A program made the position numbers and the translations under genes. A DNA stretch of 64,000 nt. It comes from Fibrobacter succinogenes (GTDB taxonomy: Bacteria > Fibrobacterota > Fibrobacteria > Fibrobacterales > Fibrobacteraceae). The notes under the pieces are model-generated. The model had not been told where the DNA came from and made no database searches. It saw only the letters and a program-made list of their open reading frames with translations. How positions within the stretch are numbered: position 1 is the stretch's first letter; every line of letters starts with the position of its first letter. Below are positions 9,361 to 17,623 of this stretch, one piece after another. Location: assembly GCA_902800345.1 (NCBI GenBank), contig CADCDO010000002.1, positions 1 through 64,000 of the forward strand, read 5' to 3'.

Positions 9361-9753
9361 TTGAAATCAACATCCCTACTTCTTCTTGCACTTTGCTTAT
9401 TCTTCCTCGTTTCCTGCCTTCAGGACGATGATTCGGACGCACGCATTCCCGTACGCTATACGGTCATTGTCACGGATTACGTGTCGGGCAAGGCCGTCAA
9501 CAAGGCCAAGGTCGAACTGACAAACGAAGTCCAGTCCGCACAAACGCTCATGACGAACTCCAGCGGCACGGTAATTTTCCCGTCCGAAGAAAGCTACGTC
9601 AACCAGATTATCGTCACGAAAGACGGTTACTTTCCGAAAGACACGGTGGATGTCATCAGCAACGCCGATACAACTTTGAACTTGATTTTGCGTTCCATCA
9701 GCATTTTCCTTGTTCCCACAGACACGGCCTCGGTCGATTCGACAAAAAAATAA
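9361..9753 (+). CDS. small lipoprotein with carboxypeptidase-regulatory-like beta domain
   Basis: The 130-residue protein starts at TTG 9361, six bases after a GAGG ribosome binding site (9351-9354). It has a lipobox FLVSC and a Ig-like regulatory domain: YTVIVTDYVSGKAVNKAKVEL, a TNSSGTVIFP turn and a DGYFPKDTVDV strand. The next gene (GspE) starts 1 bp after its stop, so it belongs to the secretion operon. A pilotin or an outer-membrane anchoring role for the secretin is conceivable from context but there is no sequence proof. Confidence 0.75.
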   Translation: MKSTSLLLLALCLFFLVSCLQDDDSDARIPVRYTVIVTDYVSGKAVNKAKVELTNEVQSAQTLMTNSSGTVIFPSEESYVNQIIVTKDGYFPKDTVDVISNADTTLNLILRSISIFLVPTDTASVDSTKK

Positions 9754-9754
9754 G

Positions 9755-11131
9755 ATGTCTTTCGAGCTCAAGAATCCGCCACCGCAAACGGCCTTGCGTT
9801 TTTTACCGCAAGAGCTGATGGTCCGTTATTCCGTCATCCCCGTCGAATACAACGAAGAAACCAAGCGGTTGACAGTCGCCATGGCTGATGCCGATGATTA
9901 CGACTTGATTAACGATATCCAAGTGGCGGCGGGCGTCTACGTGAATCCGGTCAAGGTGGACGAAGACAAGGTCATCCAGTGGATTAACGCATTTGCGGAG
10001 CGCGCCGTTCCGGCGTTCGGCATGGGCGCCGCAGGGAACAAGGCGAACTCCCCCGCAATCCGCATGGTCAACGAGATCATTTCCGAGGCTATGCACACGG
10101 GCGTTTCCGACATCCACTTCGAACCAGGCGAAAAATCTTTCCTTGTGCGCTTCCGCAAAGATGGCGTGCTAAAAATTGCAAGGAAGCTCCCCCTGCGTTC
10201 CATCTCGGAAATTACGTCTCGCATCAAGATTATGGCAAGTATCGATATTGCCGAAAAGCGGCGTCCGCAAGACGGTCGAATCCACTTTGACGATGGCACC
10301 AAAGCGGTCGATATCCGCGTTTCGGCGTTGCCCACAGATTACGGACAAAAGATGGTATTGCGTCTTTTGGACAAAGGAAAGATTATTCTCAAGTTGGATT
10401 CCCTTGGCATGACTCCGGCACAAATCGGGCTATGCGAAAACGAAATCCACAAGCCTTACGGGATGTTCTTGATTACCGGCCCGACGGGTAGCGGCAAGAC
10501 GACTACGCTCTACACGCTTTTGCAGATGATCCGTAGCCCGGAACTGAACATTTCGACAATTGAAGAACCGATTGAATACAAGCTAGACGGAATCACGCAG
10601 ACTGCAGTCAATCCAAAGATTGACCTGACTTTTGCGGCCACCTTGCGAACGCTTCTCCGTCAGGACCCGGACGTTATCATGGTGGGTGAAATCCGTGACA
10701 GCGAGACGGCTGAACTCGCCATACGCGCGGCACTCACCGGACACTTGGTTTTCAGTACGCTCCACACGAACGACGCCCCGTCTGCTATCGTGCGACTTAT
10801 CGACATGGGAGTGGAGCCATTCCTTGTGGCTTCGGCGGTCAACTTCATCATGGCGCAAAGACTGGTCCGTAAAATTTGTCCAAAATGTGGCGGCAAGGAT
10901 CCGAATTGCCTAGCATGCGGCGGCAGCGGTTACAAAGGGCGTGTCGGCATTTTCGAAATGATGCCCGTCACCGAGAATATTCGCGAAATGGTCCACAAGG
11001 GAGCCTCCAACATTGAATTGCGGCAAGCAGCCATAGCAGAAGGCATGAAAACTCTCGCCATGGACGGTGCAGACAAAATCGCTCTAGGTCTCACTACAGA
11101 ATCCGAAATCGCCGCAGAGGCGATGATCTAA
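9755..11131 (+). CDS. gspE: type II secretion / type IV pilus assembly ATPase GspE/PilB
   Basis: The start at ATG 9755 follows the previous stop by one base and gives 458 residues, the right size for GspE. Visible parts: an N-terminal T2SSE_N-like domain (about 10-90), Walker A GPTGSGKTT with Lys 248, an Asp-rich box, Walker B DPDVIMVGEIRD, the His box STLHTND, and a zinc motif with CPKCGG and CLACGG near 370-390. This hexameric ATPase drives pseudopilus or pilus assembly from the cytoplasmic side and should dock on the GspL-like protein. A GspF-type membrane protein, major pseudopilin and prepilin peptidase are not in the window. Confidence 0.93.
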   Translation: MSFELKNPPPQTALRFLPQELMVRYSVIPVEYNEETKRLTVAMADADDYDLINDIQVAAGVYVNPVKVDEDKVIQWINAFAERAVPAFGMGAAGNKANSPAIRMVNEIISEAMHTGVSDIHFEPGEKSFLVRFRKDGVLKIARKLPLRSISEITSRIKIMASIDIAEKRRPQDGRIHFDDGTKAVDIRVSALPTDYGQKMVLRLLDKGKIILKLDSLGMTPAQIGLCENEIHKPYGMFLITGPTGSGKTTTLYTLLQMIRSPELNISTIEEPIEYKLDGITQTAVNPKIDLTFAATLRTLLRQDPDVIMVGEIRDSETAELAIRAALTGHLVFSTLHTNDAPSAIVRLIDMGVEPFLVASAVNFIMAQRLVRKICPKCGGKDPNCLACGGSGYKGRVGIFEMMPVTENIREMVHKGASNIELRQAAIAEGMKTLAMDGADKIALGLTTESEIAAEAMI

Positions 11132-11136
11132 GAAAA

Positions 11137-12363
11137 ATGTGTGCGACAAGCCAAAAGCACGGATTCACGCTCCCCCTCACCATAACAATTCTCGCCATCA
11201 TCGGGATTCTGGTTTCTTCGTTCTACACCATGGTCAAGAACGAACGTATAGAATCTTTCAGAAGGTATTCCGATGCGCAGGCGATTCTTGAACTGGAGAG
11301 CGGCGTAAACTACGCATTTCATCGAATGCAAACCGAGCACAAACCTTGGCGAACCGACAGCTTAAAACACGCAAGCAACGATAGCAACATCCTTTTTTCA
11401 CTCTCGCAAGTACAAGACGGCGCTTTCGCCTCGCTCAAAATTTTCAATCACGATTCGTCGCAACATTTCGTAGCGCATACAGGATTCATCCTGAAAAGCC
11501 TCCCGGCACTAACGATACTTGCAACACATGCAAATATCAGCCTCGCCACAAATGCCCGCATCGAGGGAGGGACGGCATTAAGAAACGGGGGCTTCTCGTA
11601 CAGCAGTCATTACAAGATGCGAGCCGAAAAAGATGCATTTTTCGATACCGTTTATGTCGCCGACACGCTCGCCATTTTCGACACGCTTAAATTTTATCCA
11701 GAACTAAGCCGTAACCAGTTCACAGAAAAATTCGAAAAAGAACGCTGCCTTTTTGACGGCACGGAAAAAGTTCCAGAAATACTCAGTTGCCAAGTGGTCA
11801 CCATGCAGGGGGACAGCCACTGCGACCACTGCAAGATTACCGCAGACAAGATCTTTTTACGGGAACGGGCAAACACGCTAAAGGCAAACTTCACCGCACG
11901 TGCCATATTCCTGAAAGACAGCATCCAGCTTTCAGGGACATTTTTCGCACAGGACACGCTTGAAGCATCGTTAAAACGCAAGCAAGAAAATTCCATCAAC
12001 TTGATCGTTCAAGGTCGAAGAACCGGTGAAGTCGAATACACCGGCCACCTATCGATAGACGAACTCACCGCCGAAAAGATGCTTATTTTGTTCATGGGCG
12101 ACCACTGGGACGAAAATATGAAGGGAATTCCAGTCTCCATTTCCGAAAAGGCTGAAATAAAGGGAACTGTCATATCGAACGGGATGATAGATTTTCGCGG
12201 TAAACTCACAGGGCAAATGATTGCGCATTACCTCGGATTCTACGAAAACGAAACTCTCTGGAGAGGCTTTTTCAGGGATGGGCAAATCAAAGGCGATACC
12301 ACGATCCACACATTCCTTCCCGACATCGTTTATCTGGGCGGCGAGGCGAGCTATGAGAAATAG
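11137..12363 (+). CDS. GspK/PilX-like minor pseudopilin
   Basis: 408 residues starting 5 bp after gspE. The N-terminus has a prepilin cleavage site HG^FTLPL followed by a hydrophobic helix (about 10-32). The usual Glu at mature position 5 is replaced by Leu, as in GspK proteins that cap the pseudopilus tip. The rest is a large soluble domain with a Cys pair around CDHCK that could bind metal or form a disulfide. Its 3' end overlaps the next pseudopilin gene by 11 bp, arguing for translational coupling. Confidence 0.7.
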   Translation: MCATSQKHGFTLPLTITILAIIGILVSSFYTMVKNERIESFRRYSDAQAILELESGVNYAFHRMQTEHKPWRTDSLKHASNDSNILFSLSQVQDGAFASLKIFNHDSSQHFVAHTGFILKSLPALTILATHANISLATNARIEGGTALRNGGFSYSSHYKMRAEKDAFFDTVYVADTLAIFDTLKFYPELSRNQFTEKFEKERCLFDGTEKVPEILSCQVVTMQGDSHCDHCKITADKIFLRERANTLKANFTARAIFLKDSIQLSGTFFAQDTLEASLKRKQENSINLIVQGRRTGEVEYTGHLSIDELTAEKMLILFMGDHWDENMKGIPVSISEKAEIKGTVISNGMIDFRGKLTGQMIAHYLGFYENETLWRGFFRDGQIKGDTTIHTFLPDIVYLGGEASYEK

Positions 12364-12703
12364 GCGATTCAAAACAGGCAGCACGCTCGTCGAAGTACTC
12401 GTCAGCTTTGCCATCCTTATGTCAACAGGAGCACTAGTCGTGGGATTTCTATTCCGTAATCCGATGTCAAACAAGGCCTGGATAGACAATTACGGACAGG
12501 AGTTAAGCAAGATTGTCCTATTGACGACAGAAATTTCAAGCGACACATTGGTTACTCATACCGATGCCAGCGGGAATTCTTGGGAAACCGTCGTAGAAAT
12601 ATCCAAAGACAAAGAAGAATTGTGTTACAGCGCCGTTTCCGTCCGCAGAAAGGCAGACACAACGCGCACGCTCCACTATTGCACCTACGGAGCGAAAAAA
12701 TGA
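12353..12703 (+). CDS. GspI/PilV-like minor pseudopilin
   Basis: The start at ATG 12353 lies within the end of the GspK-like gene, with a purine-rich GGCGAGGCGAG ahead, and gives 116 residues. The prepilin motif is TG^STLVEVLVSF, with Glu at mature position 5 and a hydrophobic helix to about residue 33, then a short C-terminal domain containing two Cys (LCYS and HYCT). Size and position between a K-like and a J-like protein suit GspI. An in-frame upstream ATG exists at 12221 but would overlap the preceding gene deeply and lose the leader, so it is rejected. Confidence 0.75.
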   Translation: MRNRRFKTGSTLVEVLVSFAILMSTGALVVGFLFRNPMSNKAWIDNYGQELSKIVLLTTEISSDTLVTHTDASGNSWETVVEISKDKEELCYSAVSVRRKADTTRTLHYCTYGAKK

Positions 12704-13065
12704 GAATTCCAGGGAAACTCGGATTTACGTTAATCGAACTTGTAACGACGATCGCCATTTCGGGAGCGTTCTTCACCATGGCGATGAACCTGTACGGCAA
12801 CGCAAACAAGGCGTTCGCAACCGATAAGAAATATGACGAACTTTATTTTGAATACAACGCTCTAAAGGCCCGAACCGAGCGTTTTTTGCGTGAGCATCCC
12901 GACTTCTGCGAGCGATCCGAAAAATACCAAATCGAATACAACCTGCCGTTCAAGCCACTGTCCTGCAAACCGCTGGACAAAAAACGCTATCTCGTGTATT
13001 TCCAAGGGTACATGGACCCGACCAGGCTCGCCCTCGTCGGATTCAGCACGATTGTAGGGGAATAA
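12700..13065 (+). CDS. GspJ/PilW-like minor pseudopilin
   Basis: The ATG at 12700 overlaps the previous stop (ATGA). The 121-residue product has the leader LG^FTLIELVTTIAIS, with Glu 5 of the mature protein present, then a helix and a compact domain with Cys in DFCE and LSCK. It closes the plus-strand secretion operon. The facing CoA-transferase gene ends only 3 bp away and I see no terminator between them, so the transcripts are likely to run into each other. Confidence 0.75.
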   Translation: MRIPGKLGFTLIELVTTIAISGAFFTMAMNLYGNANKAFATDKKYDELYFEYNALKARTERFLREHPDFCERSEKYQIEYNLPFKPLSCKPLDKKRYLVYFQGYMDPTRLALVGFSTIVGE

Positions 13066-13068
13066 CGT

Positions 13069-14556
13069 TTAAAGCATCTTGCCCGTTTCCATAAAACGGG
13101 TATGCATTTCAAACGCACGGGAAAGCGCAAGCGGCAAGTGGATTCCTTTTGCATGCTTGATACCGTATTCCAAAACGTCCGTAAGTTCATCGCGGTAATC
13201 CGGATGGGCGCAATTCTTGATAATCAGCCGAGCACGTTCTTCGACAGGCAAACCGCGAAGGTCGGCAAGTCCCTGTTCCGTCACGAATATCTGCGTGTCA
13301 TGATCCGTATGATCAACATGGCTCACGTAAGGGACAATGCTTGAAATGGCACCACCCTTCGCCACAGAAGGCGTAAGGAAAAATCCGAGAGCGCAGTGGC
13401 GAGCAAAATCAGCGGAACCGCCAATGCCGTTCATCATCGCCGAGCCACAGACAAGCGAACTGTTCACGTTGCCAAAAATATCGACTTCCAGCGCCGTATT
13501 CATGGAGATTATGCCCAAACGACGAATCACGTCAGGACTGTTACTCACTTCCTGTTGACGGAGTACAAAATGCTTTTTCCATTCGGCACTATTTTCAACA
13601 AATTCTTTCTGAGCCGACTGCGAGAGCGTAAGTGCCGTTCCCGAAGCGATGCCGAGTTTTCCCTTCTTCAAAAGCGGGAGCACCGCTTCTTGAATAACTT
13701 CGGTATAAAGGTCTATCTGTCCCAAGCGGTCGTCATTGGCCATCGCGCAAAGCACCGCGTTTGCGACCTTGCCCACGCCACTCTGGTAAGCAAGGCCCTT
13801 CGGCAAACGTCCCGTCGATTCCTCGTAACGGATAAAGTCAAGGATTCGTTCGCCAATGTTCTTTGAAATTTCATCAGGCTCCACGAACGGGGTCACCTCG
13901 TCATAAGCCTCGTTTTCGACAATCGCCACGACCTTGTTCGGGTCGATGCGCACAAATTCTTCACCGACGCGGTCTCCGGCGCTATAAATCGCAAGCGGCC
14001 TTGCGTGCGGCGGGAGTTCCGGGAGCGCATTGTCGTGCATGCCGATGCAGCTGTCGCCCAAACGTGTGTTCAATTCCAGGATAATCTTTGGCGCCATTTC
14101 CAGGTAGCAGACAGAATTGCCACCAGACGTCGAAAGATAAACGCGGCCATCGGGCAAAATCGCAGAAACTTCAATAATCGCGACCGTCGGCGCCGGCACC
14201 GCCCCCGTACGCACAAGGTAACCCATCTTGCCCAAGTGCGCATCGATATAATGGATGCTACCGTCATTGATCGCCTTGCGCAGACTCGGATTGGACTGAT
14301 ACGGCATGCGGAGATTCATGGCCTTCGCGCGGGCGAGCGCGCCATCGCAACTGTCTCCCGTCGAGGCGCCCGCAAAAAGTGTCACCTTGAATTCCTGCCC
14401 CGCTTCATGGAGTTTTTCGGCTCGTGAAGCGATCGCCAAAGGAACCGCTTTGGGGTATCCTGCCAAAGTAAAACCGGAAACCCCGAGAACATCACCATTC
14501 TGAATCATTTCAGCCGCATCTGCGGCACTGCATTTTTTACTAGTAATCCAGTCCAT
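13069..14556 (-). CDS. acetyl-CoA hydrolase/transferase family, probable succinyl-CoA:acetate CoA-transferase
   Basis: 495 residues from ATG 14556, the usual family length. An upstream in-frame ATG at 14661 would overlap the divergent gene and adds no family sequence. Recognisable blocks are GDVLGVSGFTLAGYPKAVP at the N-terminus, LYTEVIQ (the probable catalytic Glu of this class I CoA-transferase family) followed by GIASGTALTLS, and the CoA-site glycine block NGIGGSADFAR. The enzyme moves CoA between acetate and succinate (or propionate) in the cytoplasm. That fits a fermenter making succinate and acetate, though the substrate pair cannot be proved from sequence. Confidence 0.88.
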   Translation of the reverse strand: MDWITSKKCSAADAAEMIQNGDVLGVSGFTLAGYPKAVPLAIASRAEKLHEAGQEFKVTLFAGASTGDSCDGALARAKAMNLRMPYQSNPSLRKAINDGSIHYIDAHLGKMGYLVRTGAVPAPTVAIIEVSAILPDGRVYLSTSGGNSVCYLEMAPKIILELNTRLGDSCIGMHDNALPELPPHARPLAIYSAGDRVGEEFVRIDPNKVVAIVENEAYDEVTPFVEPDEISKNIGERILDFIRYEESTGRLPKGLAYQSGVGKVANAVLCAMANDDRLGQIDLYTEVIQEAVLPLLKKGKLGIASGTALTLSQSAQKEFVENSAEWKKHFVLRQQEVSNSPDVIRRLGIISMNTALEVDIFGNVNSSLVCGSAMMNGIGGSADFARHCALGFFLTPSVAKGGAISSIVPYVSHVDHTDHDTQIFVTEQGLADLRGLPVEERARLIIKNCAHPDYRDELTDVLEYGIKHAKGIHLPLALSRAFEMHTRFMETGKML

Positions 14557-14583
14557 GTCGCAAAAAATAGTATTTTTACCGCC

Positions 14584-15039
14584 GTGAAACACTTTATCAA
14601 ATACAATGCCATCGGTGTAATGAACACCGCCATTACGCTTGCCACATTCTGGATTTTGCACGAAGTCCTAGACTGGTCTCCGGAGCTTTCAAACTTTCTC
14701 GGATTCGTCGCCGGCGGTCTCAACAGCTACATCATGAACCGTATCTGGAATTTCAAGAGCACCAACAAGAAACGTTCAGAAATCATCCGATTCATTATTG
14801 TGTTCCTGTGCTCCTATCTTGTAAACCTGGCCGTCCTCAAAGGATGCATTTACCTGCTCGAAAACGCCTCCTGGTGCGCAGACTTTACGGGATTCGTATC
14901 CCAATTCATGAAGCCCGCCACATTTGCAAACCTCATCGCAAACGTTGTCTATGTGCTCGTAAGCTTCACACTCTACAAGAAATGGGTGTTTACGGATAGA
15001 CGAGAGATTAAAGACGAGAGACGAGAGGTTAGCGGCTAG
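14584..15039 (+). CDS. GtrA family membrane protein with repeat-derived tail
   Basis: 151 residues from GTG 14584, with four hydrophobic helices and the family pattern FIKYNAIGVMNTAITL and NFLGFVAGGLNSYIMNRIWNF. GtrA proteins are thought to move lipid-linked sugars across the membrane for surface glycan modification. An alternative ATG lies at 14617 but would remove the conserved first helix start. The start is only 27 bp from the divergent CoA-transferase start and has no clear ribosome binding site. The normal protein should end near VFTD; the last 13 residues (RREIKDERREVSG) are translated from the GACGAGAGA repeat. Confidence 0.85.
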   Translation: MKHFIKYNAIGVMNTAITLATFWILHEVLDWSPELSNFLGFVAGGLNSYIMNRIWNFKSTNKKRSEIIRFIIVFLCSYLVNLAVLKGCIYLLENASWCADFTGFVSQFMKPATFANLIANVVYVLVSFTLYKKWVFTDRREIKDERREVSG

Positions 15040-15062
15040 TGGTTGGTAGTTAGTGGTTAGGA
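15000..15062. repeat. composite repeat: GACGAGAGA followed by TTAGTGG words
   Basis: TAGACGAGAGATTAAAGACG and similar words run directly into GGCTAGTGGTTGG and TTAGTGGTTAGG. The first half is translated as the C-terminal tail of the GtrA protein; the second half is non-coding. Confidence 0.7.
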
Positions 15063-15309
15063 GTTTATTCGGAATGTGAAATTAGGGAATCCGAATTGTC
15101 ATCCTCGACCATCGGGAGGGCGGACAACACTCAGCAAATGGACGCCGTTGGCGTCCGCAATTTCGGTTCGATCATGCCCATACAAGTATATAGTCGCAGC
15201 ACTCGCCTTTTACGGTTGTGACAGGCGCTTTATTCTTTCGCTGCCATACGACAATAATATCATTGATTAGAACACCCCACTTTTATCTAAAAAACATTTT
15301 CTAATGGCA

Positions 15310-15337
15310 TAAAAGCGCGCGGATTATGCGCTTTTTT
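15310..15337 (+). terminator. terminator-like hairpin
   Basis: AAAAGCGC pairs with GCGCTTTTTT across a short loop. A run of six T follows on the plus strand and A residues precede it, so it could work in both directions. It lies 270 bp beyond the GtrA gene. Confidence 0.6.
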
Positions 15338-15452
15338 GATGCACGTAGTGCATGATTTTTCGCTAATCCCTGATTCTAATCTCTACATTCCCGTCTTACT
15401 TTACATCCTAATCCCTAAAACCTATAACCTACACCTAGAAATATCAAATACA

Positions 15453-15482
15453 AAAAGGGCGCCCTTGCGGACGCCCCTTTTT
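15453..15482 (-). terminator. terminator of the OmpA/TSP3 gene
   Basis: AAAAGGGCG pairs with CGCCCCTTTT with one bulged base, 22 bp after the stop codon of the minus-strand gene at 15505. The flanking A/T runs make it potentially bidirectional. Confidence 0.7.
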
Positions 15483-15504
15483 AGTTCTCAATCAGATTCG
15501 AAGA

Positions 15505-17604
15505 TTACTTTTCGAACGGAACGAGTTCAACACGGCGGTTGAGCTTGCGGCCCTTCTTCGTCTTGTTATCTGCAATCGGCTTGTCAGAACCGTAACCGAC
15601 AGCGCGGAGACGATCACTGCTGATGCCCTTCTTGACGAGATACTTGACGACAGCCTGTGCACGCTGTTCGGAGATCTTCTTGTTCTTTTCTTCCTTACCG
15701 GTATCGTCGGTATGGCCCTGGACTTCGAGGTTGACAGCCGGGAGCTTCTTGAGCAACTTAGCGATGTTGTTCAAGGTCTTGTTGCTGCTCTTGGTGAGCT
15801 TAGCAGAACCCGTACGGAACTGGATACCCTTCTTGAGCTTGTCGAGATCCTGGTTCTTGTTCGGGCAGCCGTTCTTGTCAACTGCAACGCCAACGAGGGT
15901 GTTCGGGCACTTGTCGAGGTGATCAGGTACGCCGTCCTTGTCAGAGTCAACCGGGCAGCCAGCAGCGTCAACAGTGACACCAGCCGGAGTGTTCGGGCAC
16001 TTGTCGAGAGCGTCAACGATGCCGTCCTTGTCTTCGTCCGGGCTGCAGCCATCAGCATTGACCGGGAGACCAGCCGGAGTATTCGGGCACTTGTCGAGGT
16101 AGTCGGCAACGCCGTCGTTGTCGGAGTCAACCGGGCAACCCTTAGCGTCAACAGAAATACCAGACTGAGTATTCGGGCACTGGTCGAGGTAGTCAGCAAC
16201 ACCGTCGTTATCGCTATCGAGCGGGCAGCCAGAAGCGTCGATCGGAGCACCAGAAGCGGTGTTCGGGCACTTGTCGAGGTAGTCGGCAACGCCGTCGTTA
16301 TCGCTATCAACCGGGCAGCCAGCAGCGTCAACAGCTACACCAGCCGGAGTTTCAGCGCACTGGTCGATGCCATCGGCAATACCGTCATTGTCGGAGTCAA
16401 CCGGGCAGCCAGCAGCGTCAACAACAGCACCAGCCGGAGTTTCAGCGCACTGGTCAAGACCATCAAACACGCCGTCATTGTCGCCATCAAGCGGGCAACC
16501 AACGGTATCAACAATAGCACCAGCCGGAGTGCCAGCGCACTGGTCGATACGGTTATTTACGCCATCCTTATCTTCGTCAGCACCACGGACGTTACCGAAG
16601 CGCCAAACGAGGGCAGCGGTACCGGCATAGCGCGGAGTCGGGGTATAGCCGTAAGAAATAACCTTGTTGTGCTTGTCAACATAGTGCAGCTGGTAGGCTT
16701 CTGCAGCATGCATTTCATCCTTCATGTCCCAGCCAACAGAGAACGAGCGGATACCCACATCGAGACCGATGGCGATATCGATATCTGCCGGGAGATGGAA
16801 ACGGAAGCCCGGAGTAAGGGTGAACGGATCGTAACCCGGATCACGCGGATACTTACCCTTTTCTACACGGAATTCACCGTTAGCTTCGAAGAAGATGTCC
16901 ATCCAATCGGTCGGAAGGAAGTTGAAGCCACCGCCATAGACCAAGGTGTTTGTACCTCTGCCCACGGTACCGACGAAACCAACGTTACCGTTGATGCGGA
17001 GAGGTGCACCGACCTTCTGGAGGTCGAGAGTGAGGATCAATTCACCACCAAAGGCCATGCCGTTGAGGGTATATGGATGAGTTCTATTGCCATCGGCGTT
17101 CAAGTACCAGGCGTGACGCGGACGGATACCCACGGACTTGTCGCCAGTGGGGAAGTAGAACTGAGCGGCAACTGCGGCATTGAACATGCCATCAGTCATT
17201 TCGTCAAGCGGAAGCTTTGCCTTTGCCCAGAGTTCGAGGTCACCACGGCTAGCCTTCCACATGTCACCTTCCGGCAACGTCTTTGTGTTAGCATGGTCGT
17301 AGTAGAGAGGGAGGGAAAGACCCACGTCCAAGAACTCGGTCACACCAGCTGCAAAATTGATATTTGCAGTGATGCTTCCATCAGCGTTATTGAACGCACC
17401 CTTCTTACCGTCCTTAACAACCTGGCCACCACGAGAGAGCGACCATGCGTCAAGCGATACCTGGCCACCGAAGCCGGCTGCGAAGCCACCTTCACCCAGG
17501 GTTTGAGCGGTTTTCTGGTTAAGACCATCTGCTCCGCCCATCAGGCCGGACTGCGCGAAAGCGAAGCTACCGGCCAAGAGAGACATTGCGACTATTTTTT
17601 TCAT
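15505..17604 (-). CDS. OmpA-family outer-membrane protein with eight thrombospondin type-3 repeats
   Basis: 699 residues. A signal peptide (cleavage near FAFAQ) is followed by a beta-rich domain of about 320 residues that looks like an outer-membrane barrel with aromatic-ended strands. Eight Asp/Cys TSP3 repeats of 30 residues follow (about 343-582), each of the DSDNDGVADYLDKC type with Ca2+-binding Asp. The C-terminal OmpA peptidoglycan-binding domain has GHTDDTG, SEQRAQAVVKYL and NRRVEL. It should tie the outer membrane to the cell wall. The ribosome binding site AAGGAG precedes the start, and the Wzc-like gene ends 19 bp upstream, so the two are probably one operon. Confidence 0.92.
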   Translation of the reverse strand: MKKIVAMSLLAGSFAFAQSGLMGGADGLNQKTAQTLGEGGFAAGFGGQVSLDAWSLSRGGQVVKDGKKGAFNNADGSITANINFAAGVTEFLDVGLSLPLYYDHANTKTLPEGDMWKASRGDLELWAKAKLPLDEMTDGMFNAAVAAQFYFPTGDKSVGIRPRHAWYLNADGNRTHPYTLNGMAFGGELILTLDLQKVGAPLRINGNVGFVGTVGRGTNTLVYGGGFNFLPTDWMDIFFEANGEFRVEKGKYPRDPGYDPFTLTPGFRFHLPADIDIAIGLDVGIRSFSVGWDMKDEMHAAEAYQLHYVDKHNKVISYGYTPTPRYAGTAALVWRFGNVRGADEDKDGVNNRIDQCAGTPAGAIVDTVGCPLDGDNDGVFDGLDQCAETPAGAVVDAAGCPVDSDNDGIADGIDQCAETPAGVAVDAAGCPVDSDNDGVADYLDKCPNTASGAPIDASGCPLDSDNDGVADYLDQCPNTQSGISVDAKGCPVDSDNDGVADYLDKCPNTPAGLPVNADGCSPDEDKDGIVDALDKCPNTPAGVTVDAAGCPVDSDKDGVPDHLDKCPNTLVGVAVDKNGCPNKNQDLDKLKKGIQFRTGSAKLTKSSNKTLNNIAKLLKKLPAVNLEVQGHTDDTGKEEKNKKISEQRAQAVVKYLVKKGISSDRLRAVGYGSDKPIADNKTKKGRKLNRRVELVPFEK
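15859..16578 (-). repeat. eight tandem 90-bp repeats coding TSP3 units
   Basis: Eight in-frame units of 90 bp (30 residues) lie head to tail inside the OmpA/TSP3 gene. Units 4-6 are the most alike, with the shared DSDNDGVADYLD core, and could recombine to change copy number. Unit 6 ends in Asp/Cys variants (DGCSPDEDKDG) instead of GCPVDSD. Confidence 0.9.
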
Positions 17605-17623
17605 CTATTCTCCTTGTTATTGG

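Larger units (their letters stand above)
15040..15504. other. gap between GtrA and OmpA/TSP3 genes
   Basis: No gene is supported here. The 465 bp hold repeat words to about 15062, a repeat-like GTCATCCTCGACC block near 15098, a perfect GC hairpin GGACGCC-GTT-GGCGTCC (15140-15156), a terminator-like hairpin (15310-15337), a second small hairpin ATGCAC-GTA-GTGCAT (15340-15354), more AATCCCTAA/CTATAACCTA words near 15408-15430, and the terminator at 15453-15482. A short transcript from the middle of this gap is possible but I recognise no RNA family. Confidence 0.5.

Noticed and set aside
15165-15185. tRNA-like GGTTCGATC
   Set aside because: A T-loop-like word only; no acceptor or anticodon stems could be built around it.
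15859-16578. CRISPR-like array from regular 90-bp periodicity
   Set aside because: The units encode TSP3 repeats with no unique spacers.
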